The translations under genes and the position numbers were made by a program. The notes below the pieces were generated by a model. That model did no database searches and was not told the DNA's origin. It saw nothing but the letters and a program-made list of their open reading frames with translations. Shown here in pieces: positions 35,680 to 44,681 of a DNA stretch of 64,000 bases. Position 1 is the stretch's first letter. The number at the start of each line of letters is the position of its first letter. Source of the stretch: Streptomyces sp. PKU-EA00015 (GTDB lineage: Bacteria; Actinomycetota; Actinomycetes; Streptomycetales; Streptomycetaceae); contig NZ_JABZEE010000053.1 in the NCBI RefSeq assembly GCF_013387495.1, positions 1 to 64,000 on the forward strand, written 5' to 3'.

Positions 35680-35916
35680 ATGGCCAAGACACAGCTGGGT
35701 GCCCGTGTCGATGCGGACGTCGCGGAACTTGCGAAGAAGCGCGCCGCCGACCTGGGCTTGAGCATCGGCGACTACCTCGCCCGCCTCGTGCAGGACGACG
35801 CCAGCGGCCTGCGCGCCCGCTCGGTGGACGCCGCCGCCCGCTTCCTCGCCGAGCACCAGGACGTCTTCGATGAGGCCGAGGACGCCCAGACTCCTCAGGG
35901 AGCACGCGCCGCCTGA
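35680..35916 (+). CDS. Ribbon-helix-helix-type antitoxin
   Basis: 78 aa from ATG 35680 (ATG 35671 would add three residues and falls in the operator). The start MAKTQLGARVDADVAELAKKR followed by LGLSIGDYLARLV fits a small MetJ/Arc-like DNA-binding antitoxin. The C-terminal tail is charged, as expected for a toxin-binding segment. The stop overlaps the toxin ATG (TGATG), the common coupling of antitoxin and toxin. Confidence 0.75.
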   Translation: MAKTQLGARVDADVAELAKKRAADLGLSIGDYLARLVQDDASGLRARSVDAAARFLAEHQDVFDEAEDAQTPQGARAA

Positions 35917-36293
35917 TGGAACTGCACATCGACGTCCCTTGGATCCTGCAAGTTGCCGAAGCGGCCGGCGCGAACGATCCGGCTCCCGACGACTACGGCG
36001 TCCCTGTTGCTGCTGTCGCCCGCCACCGGGCCGAACTCTTCGAGCAGCCGGTCTATGACGGCCCCTACGCCAAAGCAGCTGCCCTCGTGCACACACTGGG
36101 CCGGTGCCACTGGTTGGAGCGCTCCAACATGGCCGTCGCTGCCGCCACCGGCGTCATGTATCTCGAGGCCGCCGGGATCCCCGTCAAGCCCGCCCGCGAG
36201 GACGCCGTCGCTCTCAAGGACCTGCTCCTCGACTCCAACTGCACCGCCGCGAAGATCGCTGCCCTGCTGCGGACCTGGCCCACCACCACCTGA
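35916..36293 (+). CDS. Fic/Doc-like toxin of a toxin-antitoxin pair
   Basis: 125 aa. The text ELFEQPVYDGPYAKAAALVH and LGRCHWLERSNMAVAAATGVMYL matches the actinobacterial proteins described as the Fic-family toxin component. The canonical HPFxxGNGR motif is degenerate (HTLGRCHWLERSN), so AMP transfer by the usual mechanism is uncertain. Coupled to the RHH antitoxin directly upstream. Confidence 0.72.
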   Translation: MELHIDVPWILQVAEAAGANDPAPDDYGVPVAAVARHRAELFEQPVYDGPYAKAAALVHTLGRCHWLERSNMAVAAATGVMYLEAAGIPVKPAREDAVALKDLLLDSNCTAAKIAALLRTWPTTT

Positions 36294-36415
36294 CACTCGC
36301 CCACACGGCGCCGCTCCCGGAGCGCCGTCAGCGGTATCGGTCGTGTAGGGACCCCTGGGCCGTTCGCCTGTACTGACGTGCCCGGTCGCATACCGAGGCG
36401 TACTCCGGAGGAACC

Positions 36416-36830
36416 GTGCAGTTCACCGTCCTGCCCGTCCGCACACGGCCCACTTCCCCGCGCCCAGGGCAAGCGTTCCTCGTCAGGGACAACTGGGACG
36501 CCCCCTTCAAGACGACCTTCGACCTGCTCTACGCCGACGCAGGCGGCGAGGTCCGGGAGATCGGCCCGGTGAAGATCGGCCGGTTCGGCATGACCGCACC
36601 GTCCGAAACCTCAGTGCCAGAGGACTTCGAGACCTGGACGGTGCTTTCTTCTCACTCGGACAGGACGACGCTTACCACGAATGACTTCGTGAACTGGGCA
36701 CCGACGTGCAGCGCACGGTGCTGCCTACCCTGAACGACGTGTCCTTCGACCTGGACCTCTTCTCCCGTGCACGCAACGAGAGCGTGATGGGTACCTCTCT
36801 GCCCGGATCAGGTACTGCTCCGCTTCCAGG
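36416..36830 (+). pseudogene. Frameshifted hypothetical gene
   Basis: GTG 36416 opens a frame (MQFTVLPVRTRPTSPRPGQA, FLVRDNWDAPFKTTFDLLY, GPVKIGRFGMT) resembling a conserved Streptomyces protein of unknown function. Near 36640-36710 the frame breaks and continues in another (TVLPTLNDVSFDLDLFSRAR). The downstream part is lost. Confidence 0.6.
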
Positions 36831-37777
36831 CCGCCGCGATCAGACCAGCACTGTGACCGAGACTGCGCAGCAACTGCCGGGCGACCTCGGAGGTCGGCCC
36901 TCTGCACGCCGCGCAACTGGACGAGCTGTTCATCGGCGTTGCCGATGAGACTGCCGATCCGCGCCCGCTGCTCGGGCGGCACCACCGCCCGCCACATCGT
37001 CCCCGACCCCGGCGCCCGTTCTCCTTGCCGAGCACACGCCACCGCCCGGCCATCGTCACCGACTGAAGTTCCTGGCGCACCCACCAGGGATCATTCGCGT
37101 ACCCGGGCGGGCCGTCCGCTCCGCGACGCTGGCGGTCCTCCAACAGGGCGCCTACGCCTTGGTCCTCGACGCCACGCGGATCCCCCACCTGCGGGCGAAG
37201 GAACTGCCGACTGTGACGCACCGCGGCAACGTCGCCGGCGTCCACGACGCCTTGGCTCGCCACCGAGCTGAAGTGCCGCACCGACCTCGACGACGTGCCG
37301 CGCCTGCCGACTTATCGGCGACTCGATTTGTCGGACACCAGGCGCCCTGAACGGCCACGCTGGGCCCCATGGATCCCTGGTTGAGTGTCATCTCCGCGGC
37401 AAGCGGCTTGCTTGGCGCCGTTATTGGTAAGGGAGACGACGGCTGACGTCGCGAGGTGCCTGACTGGGCTCCAGCGGGTTTGTCCCCGCAGGCTGCCGAA
37501 GCCGAGCTCCCCGGGCTCGCCCAGGAGCGTCCGTGACGTCCTGGACATCACGGGTGCGCTCCCCTCGGGCTGGACCCAATGGAACGCCGGGTGCCGTAGG
37601 CATCCCTGACGAGCCGAATTCAGTAACGACCTTAGCGGCGTGGATGATCGTGGCCGGCATCAGCGTCCCGTGCGGTCGGTGACCCAGTGGGAATGTGTCC
37701 GCGAGGGGCGTGGATGGCGGCCGTAGGACGCCCACCATGTCTTGCGGCGACTCGGGGCCATGCCCGTTTACCGGCAC
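36831..37777. other. Gene-poor region with no supported gene
   Basis: Almost 950 nt. Short open frames occur on both strands, but codon third-position bias is poor and no family can be recognised. Confidence 0.45.
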
Positions 37778-38074
37778 CTATCGCTGAGGGACAGCGAGTT
37801 CGCGGCCGCGGTAGAAAGCCTCCCTCTCCTCGACGACGTGCGGGGCCATGGCCGCACGCCGCTGCTTCTCAGCCTCGGAGTCCCGCCAGGAGTCGCACAA
37901 CTCCCTGGAGTCCCAGAAGGACACCCCGGTGATCTCCTGTCCGTCCTCGGACCAGTACGCGAAGGCGCGGCGCAATCCCTGTGGATAGGGGTCGGGACGC
38001 CATGCCCTCTCGAACTCCTTCAGGGTGCCTGGCCGAAGGCGGCGTGTGGTTACCCAGACGAAGTGCTCATCCAT
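37778..38074 (-). CDS. Small protein with dimeric alpha/beta-barrel (ABM-like) character
   Basis: 98 aa from ATG 38074, with GGAGG 11 nt upstream. The text FVWVTTRRLRPGTLKEFERAW, then YWSEDGQEITGVSFWDS, resembles small antibiotic-biosynthesis-monooxygenase-like dimeric barrel proteins. No catalytic residues can be named. It stands alone among broken genes. Confidence 0.6.
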   Translation of the reverse strand: MDEHFVWVTTRRLRPGTLKEFERAWRPDPYPQGLRRAFAYWSEDGQEITGVSFWDSRELCDSWRDSEAEKQRRAAMAPHVVEEREAFYRGRELAVPQR

Positions 38075-38462
38075 CTCGATCTCAGCCTCCTCCACAACGC
38101 CGGGCCGCCTTTGAGACTGCCTTTAAGGACCACCGTAGGCCCGAGGCGCCGCTGGCGCCTGCGCGGCTGTCTGCGCTGCTGCAGTCCGCCTCTTCGGCAG
38201 GGACGAGGGCCTTGCGGGCGACGGGCCATCCTGACCTGGCTGGAAGCGTCTGGCCTGACTCGGGGGCCGTCGGCGGGGGCCGACGTGCATCTGTGACGGG
38301 GAGCGTCCAGAGTGGACCGTAGCGGATGGTGGAATCGAAGCAATTCTGCGGAGCGGATCCTGTGTAGGTCTGTATGGCCAGCTCTTGCGCCGGGCAGGAC
38401 AGGCGCGGTACGTGGAGGGAAGGTGAACGGCTACGGGCATTCCTCTCAGTCCGCAGCTGACG

Positions 38463-39275
38463 GTGCCGGGGCTGTCACCGGCGCGCGGCGCGGGTGTCGA
38501 GGCGAGCAGGGCGGTGGTGCGTCTGGCCCGGCTGCCGCTCGACATGGCCGCGGAGGGCGTGGGGCAGCTGACCGGGCTGTTGGGTCGTGCCCTATACGGC
38601 CGGCCGGCAGGACCGGGTGACCCGCTGCCCGCCGATGCCGAGATTCCGGTGTTGTTGGTGCATGGGCTGGCCGACGGGGCGTCAGTTATCCCGCCGTTGG
38701 AGCGCGAGCTGCGCGGGGACGGCGTGGGCCCGTTCATCCAGATCGGCTGCAACGTGTTCGGCCCGGACATCCGCAAGTCGGCCCGGTCGCTGAGCCGTCA
38801 GGTGGAGCTGGCGTGTGCTGGGGGTGCGGGACGGGCCGCGGTCGTGATCGGGTACAGCCTGGGCGGGCTGATAGCCCGCTACTACGTGCAGCGGCTCGGC
38901 GGTGACGCGTACGTACCGCTGGTGATCACGCTGGCGACGCCCCACGGCGGGACCGCCACCGCCCTGCTGGCCCCGGCCCATCGGCGACTGCGCCAGCTGC
39001 GCCCAGGAAGCGAGTTGCTGACCGAACTCGCCGAACCGGCCGCAAGATGCCGTACTCGGTTCGTTGCCTTCTACAGCGACATGGACGAGGCCGTCATCCC
39101 CGCTGCCAGGGGCCGCATCGACCATCCGGACCTCAAGGCCCATAACATACTGGTGCCGGGCGTCGGCCATCTGACGCTACCCCTCCACCGACCGGTCATC
39201 GACGAGATGCGCACGCTGCTGGCCGCGGCCGAGGTCGCGTTCGCCGCACGTCACCCGGAAGGCGACTCTCCATAG
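38463..39275 (+). CDS. Secreted-type lipase/esterase, alpha/beta hydrolase
   Basis: 270 aa. VLLVHGLADG gives the oxyanion strand, IGYSLGGLIARYY the nucleophile elbow, YSDMDEAVIP the Asp and GVGHLTLP the His. ATPHGGTATALL after the elbow is typical of lipase class 2/PGAP1-like enzymes that cleave lipid esters. No clear signal peptide is seen. GTG 38463 is the only in-frame start after the upstream stop; no good ribosome site was found. Confidence 0.82.
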   Translation: MPGLSPARGAGVEASRAVVRLARLPLDMAAEGVGQLTGLLGRALYGRPAGPGDPLPADAEIPVLLVHGLADGASVIPPLERELRGDGVGPFIQIGCNVFGPDIRKSARSLSRQVELACAGGAGRAAVVIGYSLGGLIARYYVQRLGGDAYVPLVITLATPHGGTATALLAPAHRRLRQLRPGSELLTELAEPAARCRTRFVAFYSDMDEAVIPAARGRIDHPDLKAHNILVPGVGHLTLPLHRPVIDEMRTLLAAAEVAFAARHPEGDSP

Positions 39276-39459
39276 CTCGACGGGGCACTGCGGCACGGCC
39301 GCCGTTTGGCCTACAGCATGAGCAGAACGGGGGACGCTGAAAGAGAGCCGGTAAACACTACACGTCAGCACCTGTGCGGGGGACACCTATGGCCTATCAG
39401 TGTTCTGGCCGGTGCCAGGACCGCCTTGAGGGGTCACCTCGTATCTGTCCTGGGCCGAT

Positions 39460-40000
39460 ATGCAGACCAGGGGCGAGCTGCTGGTCCACGCCCACGAGGA
39501 TCCGCCTGCCCTGCGTGGCCCTGATGGGACAGGCCCTCGCCGCGCTCTGATCGAGGCACTCGTCGGCGGTCCGCCAGGTCTGCTAGAACCGGGCGGCCTG
39601 CCCCGCTCCCACCGCAGCGCCACCCATGACTCTCCAGCGCACAACGGCTTCACGGGCCGGCGCCCAGAGCCGGCCATTGGCGCTGCGCGCCGTCCGCCGA
39701 CCACCCCTCGGCCAAGCTGGTCCGACGTCGTCTCCCGCGACTTCCGCAAGCGGCTGATCGTCCGCAAGGCGGCCGAGCCGGTCGCAGAAGCCGTGGTCAG
39801 CGGAGGACCCGACCGCACCGCGACCGTGTACTGGATCGAGACACGGCCCACTCACCGCGACCGTGGCTCGGGCAACCAGTTGCTCGGCCCAGGCCCTGGC
39901 CCTGCTGGCGGAGCAAAGTGCCACCGAGGTCAGCCTCATGATCGATGCCCCCGGCACCCCAGCCGGAACAGCCAGGCCGCGCCCCGCTCTTCAACTGGCT
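39460..40000 (+). pseudogene. Frameshifted GNAT-type acetyltransferase
   Basis: One frame gives WSDVVSRDFRKRLIVRKAAE and ATVYWIETRPTHRDRGSGNQLL; after a shift near 39885 another gives AQALALLAEQSATEVSLMID. Joined, they match the R/QxxGxG/A acetyl-CoA loop and following helix of GNAT proteins. No single frame carries the whole domain. Confidence 0.6.
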
Positions 40001-40107
40001 AGCTGGTCCGACACCCCCAGGTCTCGCAACCTATCGCGTGAGCCGGGGGGTGTGGCTGCGGCCCTGGAAGGCCACGTGTCCCCGCTGAAGCGCCGGTGAC
40101 AAGCTGG

Positions 40108-41091
40108 TCAGGCAGGGATGCGTTCGGCAGCAGTGAGGATGCTGGAGCGTGCCTGATGGCGACGCTCGTAGGTCAGCACCCGCCGGGTGAGGCCCTCCTC
40201 GGCGTCAGCGAGCCGCTTGACGATCTCGTCCTCGTGCATGCTGTCGTAGCTGGGCCAGGGCTCCGGGCCGAGAAGGTCAGCGATCCGGTTCAGGATCGCG
40301 GGGCGGGTGGCGTGGGCGCGCTCATAGGCGCCGACCGTGTCCAGATCCCTTTGCGAGAGGTGCGGTAGCCGCTCGAGGATCTCCCTGGTGCTGAGCCTGC
40401 GGAAGTCAGGGATGGGCAACTCGTAGTCCCTGATGAACGCCCCCTCGGATGCTCCCTGGAGCCGGTCCGCACCCGGCATGCGCTCGGCCGTCTCCCGGAG
40501 CCAGCTGCTCCAGGCGCGGACCGCCTGCGCGGCGCCCGTGGCCTTCGCTCCCTCGGTGGTCTGGGCGGCCAGCATTGCTGCTTCAGCGCGCTGCTCGAGG
40601 CTGTTGCCGAGCTCTTCCAGCGCCTCCTCGTGATCGCGGCGGATCGAACTGAGCAGCTCCGAGCTGACGGCGTCCTGGGCCTCCTGGGCGATGCACTCGG
40701 CAGCCCGGCAGACTGCCACGGCGTACGCGGTGATCGCGTACTCGTCTTCGACGTTTTTCAGGAGCTGGTGCTCAGTTGCCCTTCCTCGGCTGCGGAACAC
40801 GGCAGTGGGGACGGCCATGGTCATGCCGAAGGACAGCCGGGAGGCTTGCCCGGCCAGGCGCCAGGCATTTCCCAGAACGGACTCCATCATCCCGCGGGGC
40901 TGCATAGTTCCGAGACGTTCGTCGATGCGGTAGACGTACCCCCGGGCGTCGCCGACGCGGCGCTCCAGGCATTCCCGGTACTCCCCGGCGGGCGTGCCCG
41001 CGATGTGGGCTGTGAAGCGGTCGGCGAGCGCGGCTTCGGCCTTGCGGACCTCACGCAGTGCCGAAACGAGCATGTCTGAAGCTACGGCCAT
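40108..41091 (-). CDS. Conserved hypothetical helical protein
   Basis: 327 aa from ATG 41091, with GAAGGAAA just upstream. It is almost entirely helical and rich in Ala, Glu and Arg. The C-terminal 110 aa (IPDFRRLSTREILERLPHL, SQRDLDTVGAYERAH, EPWPSYDSMHEDEIV) form a conserved module that I associate with actinobacterial membrane or surface-stress proteins of unknown function. No catalytic motif and no membrane segment long enough to be sure. It is the only intact gene between two groups of broken genes. Confidence 0.7.
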   Translation of the reverse strand: MAVASDMLVSALREVRKAEAALADRFTAHIAGTPAGEYRECLERRVGDARGYVYRIDERLGTMQPRGMMESVLGNAWRLAGQASRLSFGMTMAVPTAVFRSRGRATEHQLLKNVEDEYAITAYAVAVCRAAECIAQEAQDAVSSELLSSIRRDHEEALEELGNSLEQRAEAAMLAAQTTEGAKATGAAQAVRAWSSWLRETAERMPGADRLQGASEGAFIRDYELPIPDFRRLSTREILERLPHLSQRDLDTVGAYERAHATRPAILNRIADLLGPEPWPSYDSMHEDEIVKRLADAEEGLTRRVLTYERRHQARSSILTAAERIPA

Positions 41092-41124
41092 CACGTTTCC
41101 TTCGGCTGGGCGGTTTCGTTTGGA

Positions 41125-41407
41125 TCAGCGGGCTGACCACAGGAAGATTCCTGCGATGTGGAGTCCGGCCAGGTAGATCGTGGCGGTCTTCTCGTAGCGG
41201 GTGGCGATGCCGCGCCACTGCTTCAGGCAGTTGATGCAACGCTCGACGGTGTTCCGCTGCTTGTAGGTCTCGCGGTCGAAGGCGGGTGGCCTGCGCCCTG
41301 GCTGCCCCTGCGGAGGCGGTGGCCCCGCTGGTCGGCCGGCACGGGGATGACCGTGGGGATGCCGCGTGTGCGCAGGTGCTCGCGGATGGAGCGGGAGGAG
41401 TACGCCA
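41125..41407 (-). pseudogene. IS5-family transposase C-terminal fragment
   Basis: Reading the minus strand, AYSSRSIREHLRTRGIPTVI is followed after a frame change by RETYKQRNTVERCINCLKQW and TATIYLAGLHIAGIFLWSAR before a stop at 41125. This is the end of an IS5-group DDE transposase, including the catalytic Glu region. It abuts an IS110 fragment at about 41407. Confidence 0.82.
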
Positions 41408-42128
41408 CAAGCGGCTGCTCAACACCGAGCCCAAGCTCCGCGAGCTGTTCGCGAAACTCGAGGCCAAGCACGGGACGGTGCTGGTCGTGGTGGACAAGCC
41501 GGCCTCGATCGGCGCCTTGCCGCTGGTGGGCGCGAGGAACATGGACTGTCTGGTCGCCCTCTGCCGGGGCTGACGATGCGGCGGATCGCGGACCTCTACC
41601 CGGGCGAGGCCAAGACGGACGCGAGGGGATGCGTTCATCATCGCGAAGGCGGCCCGCGCGATGCCTCACACGTTGCGGGCGATCGATGGGCGAGGACGAG
41701 ACGAACGCCGAACTGGAGATGATCGTGGGCTTCGACGACGACCTGGCCGGCGAGGCCATCCGGGTCGCGAGCCGGCCGCATGGCCTGCTGACGCAGATCC
41801 ATCCGTCGTTGGAATGGGTGGTGGGGCCGCGGTTGCAGCACCCCGGCCGTCCTCACGCTGCTGGAACAGTTCGGGTCTCCGGCCCAGACACGCAAGGCCG
41901 GCAGGCGGCGGCTGGTCACGCTGCTGCGGCCGAAGGCGCCGAGGATGGCTGAGCGGCTGGTCGAGGACTTCTTCACCGCCCTGGACGAACAGACCGTCAT
42001 CGTTCCGGGGACCGAGGCGGCCGCGTTGATCGTCCCGACCCTGGCCGCCTCGCTCACCGAGGTCCTTGACCAGCGCGAACTACTGGCCGGGCGGATCGAG
42101 GAACTATTGGAGGCTCACCCTCTTTCGA
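41408..42128 (+). pseudogene. IS110-family transposase fragment, frameshifted and truncated at both ends
   Basis: Segments in order: KLRELFAKLEAKHGTVLVVV and DKPASIGALPL, then MRRIADLYPGEAKTDA, AKAARAMPHTLRAIDG, AELEMIVGFDDDLAGEA, LLTQIHPSLEWVVGPR, LLEQFGSPAQTRKAG and LVEDFFTALDEQTVIVPGTE. They represent the DEDD N-terminal half of an IS110 transposase over several frames. The C-terminal Tnp20 half is missing: the text ends at EAHPLSK, where an Hsp20 remnant begins. Confidence 0.85.
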
Positions 42129-42134
42129 AGTCCT

Positions 42135-42347
42135 GACGTCGATATCGAGTACAAGGAGTGCGAACGCAGCGGCGTCCTGCGCCGCCGCACGCGCCGGACC
42201 GGCCGGTTCGAGTACCGCGCCATGCTGCCCGGCGAGATCAACGCCGAAGGCGTCGACGCCAACTTGAACGAAGGCATGCTGACCGTGAAGGTGCCCAAGG
42301 CCGAGGCCGCCAAGCTCCGCCGCATCGAGATCACAGCCGGAGACTGA
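42135..42347 (+). pseudogene. Hsp20/alpha-crystallin C-terminal fragment
   Basis: VLRRRTRRTGRFEYRAMLPG followed by GVDANLNEGMLTVKVPKAEA is the C-terminal half of an actinobacterial Hsp20 small heat-shock protein. The N-terminal half was replaced by the IS110 fragment, so it is a 5'-truncated remnant. Confidence 0.8.
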
Positions 42348-42449
42348 CCGCATGCATCCGTGCGCGGCCTGGCCGCTTTTCCGCGCCCTGGCCGGGCACG
42401 GATGGTGCCGGCGGTCTGGCCGCCAGGCGTGTGCCCGGGGCCCGGCAGG

Positions 42450-42674
42450 TCAGTGACGGAGAGGCTGCTCGCGCCGCATCGCGTCGGCCAGTTGCTGGCG
42501 GGCCACGTACAGTGCCGTGTCCAACTGGCGTGTGCCTGTTACCACGCACAGCGTGTATGACGCGTCCTGAAACTGGCGCCAGGTCTCCGCATTGCCACGG
42601 GACGCCACGCGCCGCCTGAGCGTCTCGCAGCGTTCGACGAGCTCTCGCAGGAGCGAAGGGTGCGCCCTCAGCAT
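42450..42674 (-). CDS. DUF5133 family small protein
   Basis: 74 aa from ATG 42674. MLRAHPSLLRELVERCETLR and ASYTLCVVTGTRQLDTAL correspond to the DUF5133 family, small Streptomyces proteins of unknown function. An in-frame start at 42689 would add five residues, but family members begin with MLxAHP. Confidence 0.75.
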   Translation of the reverse strand: MLRAHPSLLRELVERCETLRRRVASRGNAETWRQFQDASYTLCVVTGTRQLDTALYVARQQLADAMRREQPLRH

Positions 42675-43554
42675 GACGGCCGCCTCCATCCTCGCCCGTT
42701 TGGACCTGCCTCCTCACTCATACGGTCGCAAGCCTCGGTGCCCGCCGCATCCGGAAGCCGAGCAGTCCGCCTGGTCATGCATCGGGATGCGACAGTTGCG
42801 CGTTTGACGAATCGCGGCTGGCGTCTGCACATGCGGCGCACGGACACCGCATGGCTGAACCACTGGTAGACGGGTGGAGCCGGTCGCGTGATCCCGCAGG
42901 TTGTGCACCATTCGCAGGCAGCGCAGGCAGCGCAGGCGTCGGCGGGGAATCGGGCCTGCTCCCCGGCCCGTCCGGGTGATTACCCTGCAGCCAATCCGGT
43001 TGACGGCCGGCAGCGGCGCGCCAGCACCGCACCACTGGTTCCCCGAACAACTCAAAGACGCTCACCTGGCGAGGTCAAGCACCACAGCGGACGCTACCGC
43101 GAGGATCCCGGTGGTCACCGCGACGTCGACTGACACCGACCGCCCGTTGCATGACACCAGCCACGTCCGCGCGACAATGCTCAGCGGCATCTTTGTGATC
43201 ATCAGACTCAGGTGGGGGCCAGTAGGCTCTGATCAAGGCCGCCAAGGGCTTCGTGTCACCATTGCAAGCATCCACGCACTACCCAACGACGGATTATGTG
43301 TCGTCGATGTGGTCGAAGCCGCGCAGCGTCCGGGGCAGCTCCGGCGCGCAGCCGCATGAGATGAACGGCCGTGTCGCCGGATTCTTCGCGACGTCCGGGG
43401 CGCGCTTCCCATGAGCCTGCTTCGTCCGGGCGTCGATCTTCGAGAACCAGTGATGGCGCGATCAGAAAGTCCGGTACTGGACGGCCAGCCTCTGGTCACT
43501 GGTCGTAGGGCGCGACTGTTCGACGGTTGCTGCACACTTGATCCCCCATGGGCG
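42675..43554. other. Region with no supported gene
   Basis: About 880 nt. A short direct repeat, three copies of GCAGGCAGC-like units, lies near 42915-42940. No frame resembles a known protein. Confidence 0.4.
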
Positions 43555-43811
43555 ATGGACACAACCAGGGGACGGGCCGCCCGGATCACCGACCACCGCG
43601 GGGGCCTGGCGACGCCGGCGCTGTACGGCATCGAGGTCGAGACGGGCATCGCGTCCACCATCGACGAGGCGGAGGTGTTCGCGCGCCGGATCGCGCCCCT
43701 GCGCAGCTACCTCGGCGCCTACACTGGCGCCTTCCGCGAGGGCGACATCGTCCACCTCTCCGGGCGCCTGGTGCACATCCAGGGCCCCGGGCACGTCGGC
43801 GGGTTCGCGCC
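43555..43811 (+). pseudogene. Coding fragment of unknown family
   Basis: From ATG 43555 the frame has strong Streptomyces-type third-position GC bias (RITDHRGGLATPALYGIEVE, REGDIVHLSGRLVHIQGPG). It stops being coding at about 43810, where the methyltransferase text starts in another frame. Probably the 5' part of an unrelated gene fused by a deletion. Confidence 0.5.
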
Positions 43812-44542
43812 CGCAGTACCCCGCCGAGCTGTACACGCTGCCCGCCGACCGGTTCGCGCTGGACGGCACGCAGCGCGCCCTCGACGTGGGCTGCGGCCCG
43901 GGCACCGTGGCCCTGGAACTGGCCGGCCGGGTTGGCTTCGTGTTCGCCGTCGACCCGGCGGCCGGGATGCTCGAGCAGGGCCGGGCTCTCGCCGAGGAGC
44001 GGGGCGTGCGCAACATCTGGTGGCAGCAGGGCGACTCAAGCACCCTGCTTGCCATGGGCCTTCCGCCGCTCGACTCAGCGGTCATGGGCAAGTCCTACCA
44101 CTGGATGGACCGCGTCCAGGTCCTGGACGACCTGAACAAACTCACCATTGAGCGGGCCGGCGTCGTCATCCTCTCGGCCGGGCCGCCCGGCACCACGCCC
44201 CTGCCTGGGCCGGTGGTCGCCGAGGTCCGCGCCGCCTACCTCGGCGCCGTGCGCCGGGCCGGGAGGGGGGTGTACCCCGAGCCGGAGGAGAGCTACCAAG
44301 CCACGGTGGAACGCTCGCCGTTCTCGGCCGTCGACGTGGTGCCGTTCGACCAGGTCGTGGTGCGCAGCCTCGGGGAGCTGATCGGGCTGCAGCTGAGCAA
44401 CTCCTACTCCACCCCGGCCCAGCTCGGAGAGCGGCGGGAGGCGTTCGAGGAGGACCTGCGCGAGGCGCTGCTGAAGTTCGACTCCTCGGGCCGGTACGAG
44501 GAGACCATCCACACCGAGGCGCTGATCGCTACCCGACCGTAG
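43812..44542 (+). pseudogene. Class I SAM-dependent methyltransferase lacking its N-terminus
   Basis: Homology begins at QYPAELYTLPADRFALDG and continues with the SAM motif ALDVGCGPGTVALELAG, acidic VDPAAGMLEQG, and GKSYHWMDRVQVLDDL. The first roughly 25 residues of the usual protein are missing, and no start codon lies near; the frame is open back to a TTG at 43538 through DNA coding in a different frame. The core domain is otherwise complete to the stop, so low-level expression of a shortened protein is possible. Confidence 0.6.
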
Positions 44543-44681
44543 CTGGGTAGACGCTGATGGAAAGCGACCGTGAACGGCACGGCTGGAAGCCGCACCGCCT
44601 CGACCACATCCGCAAGCACCGTGCGGCCCGCGCCGCCGTCGGCATCTGTTTCGGTACCTACTTGACCGCCCCGGTGCCGTT

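Noticed and set aside
42915..42940. Short tandem repeat considered as a CRISPR or satellite array
   Set aside because: Only about three copies of a 9-nt unit without spacers.
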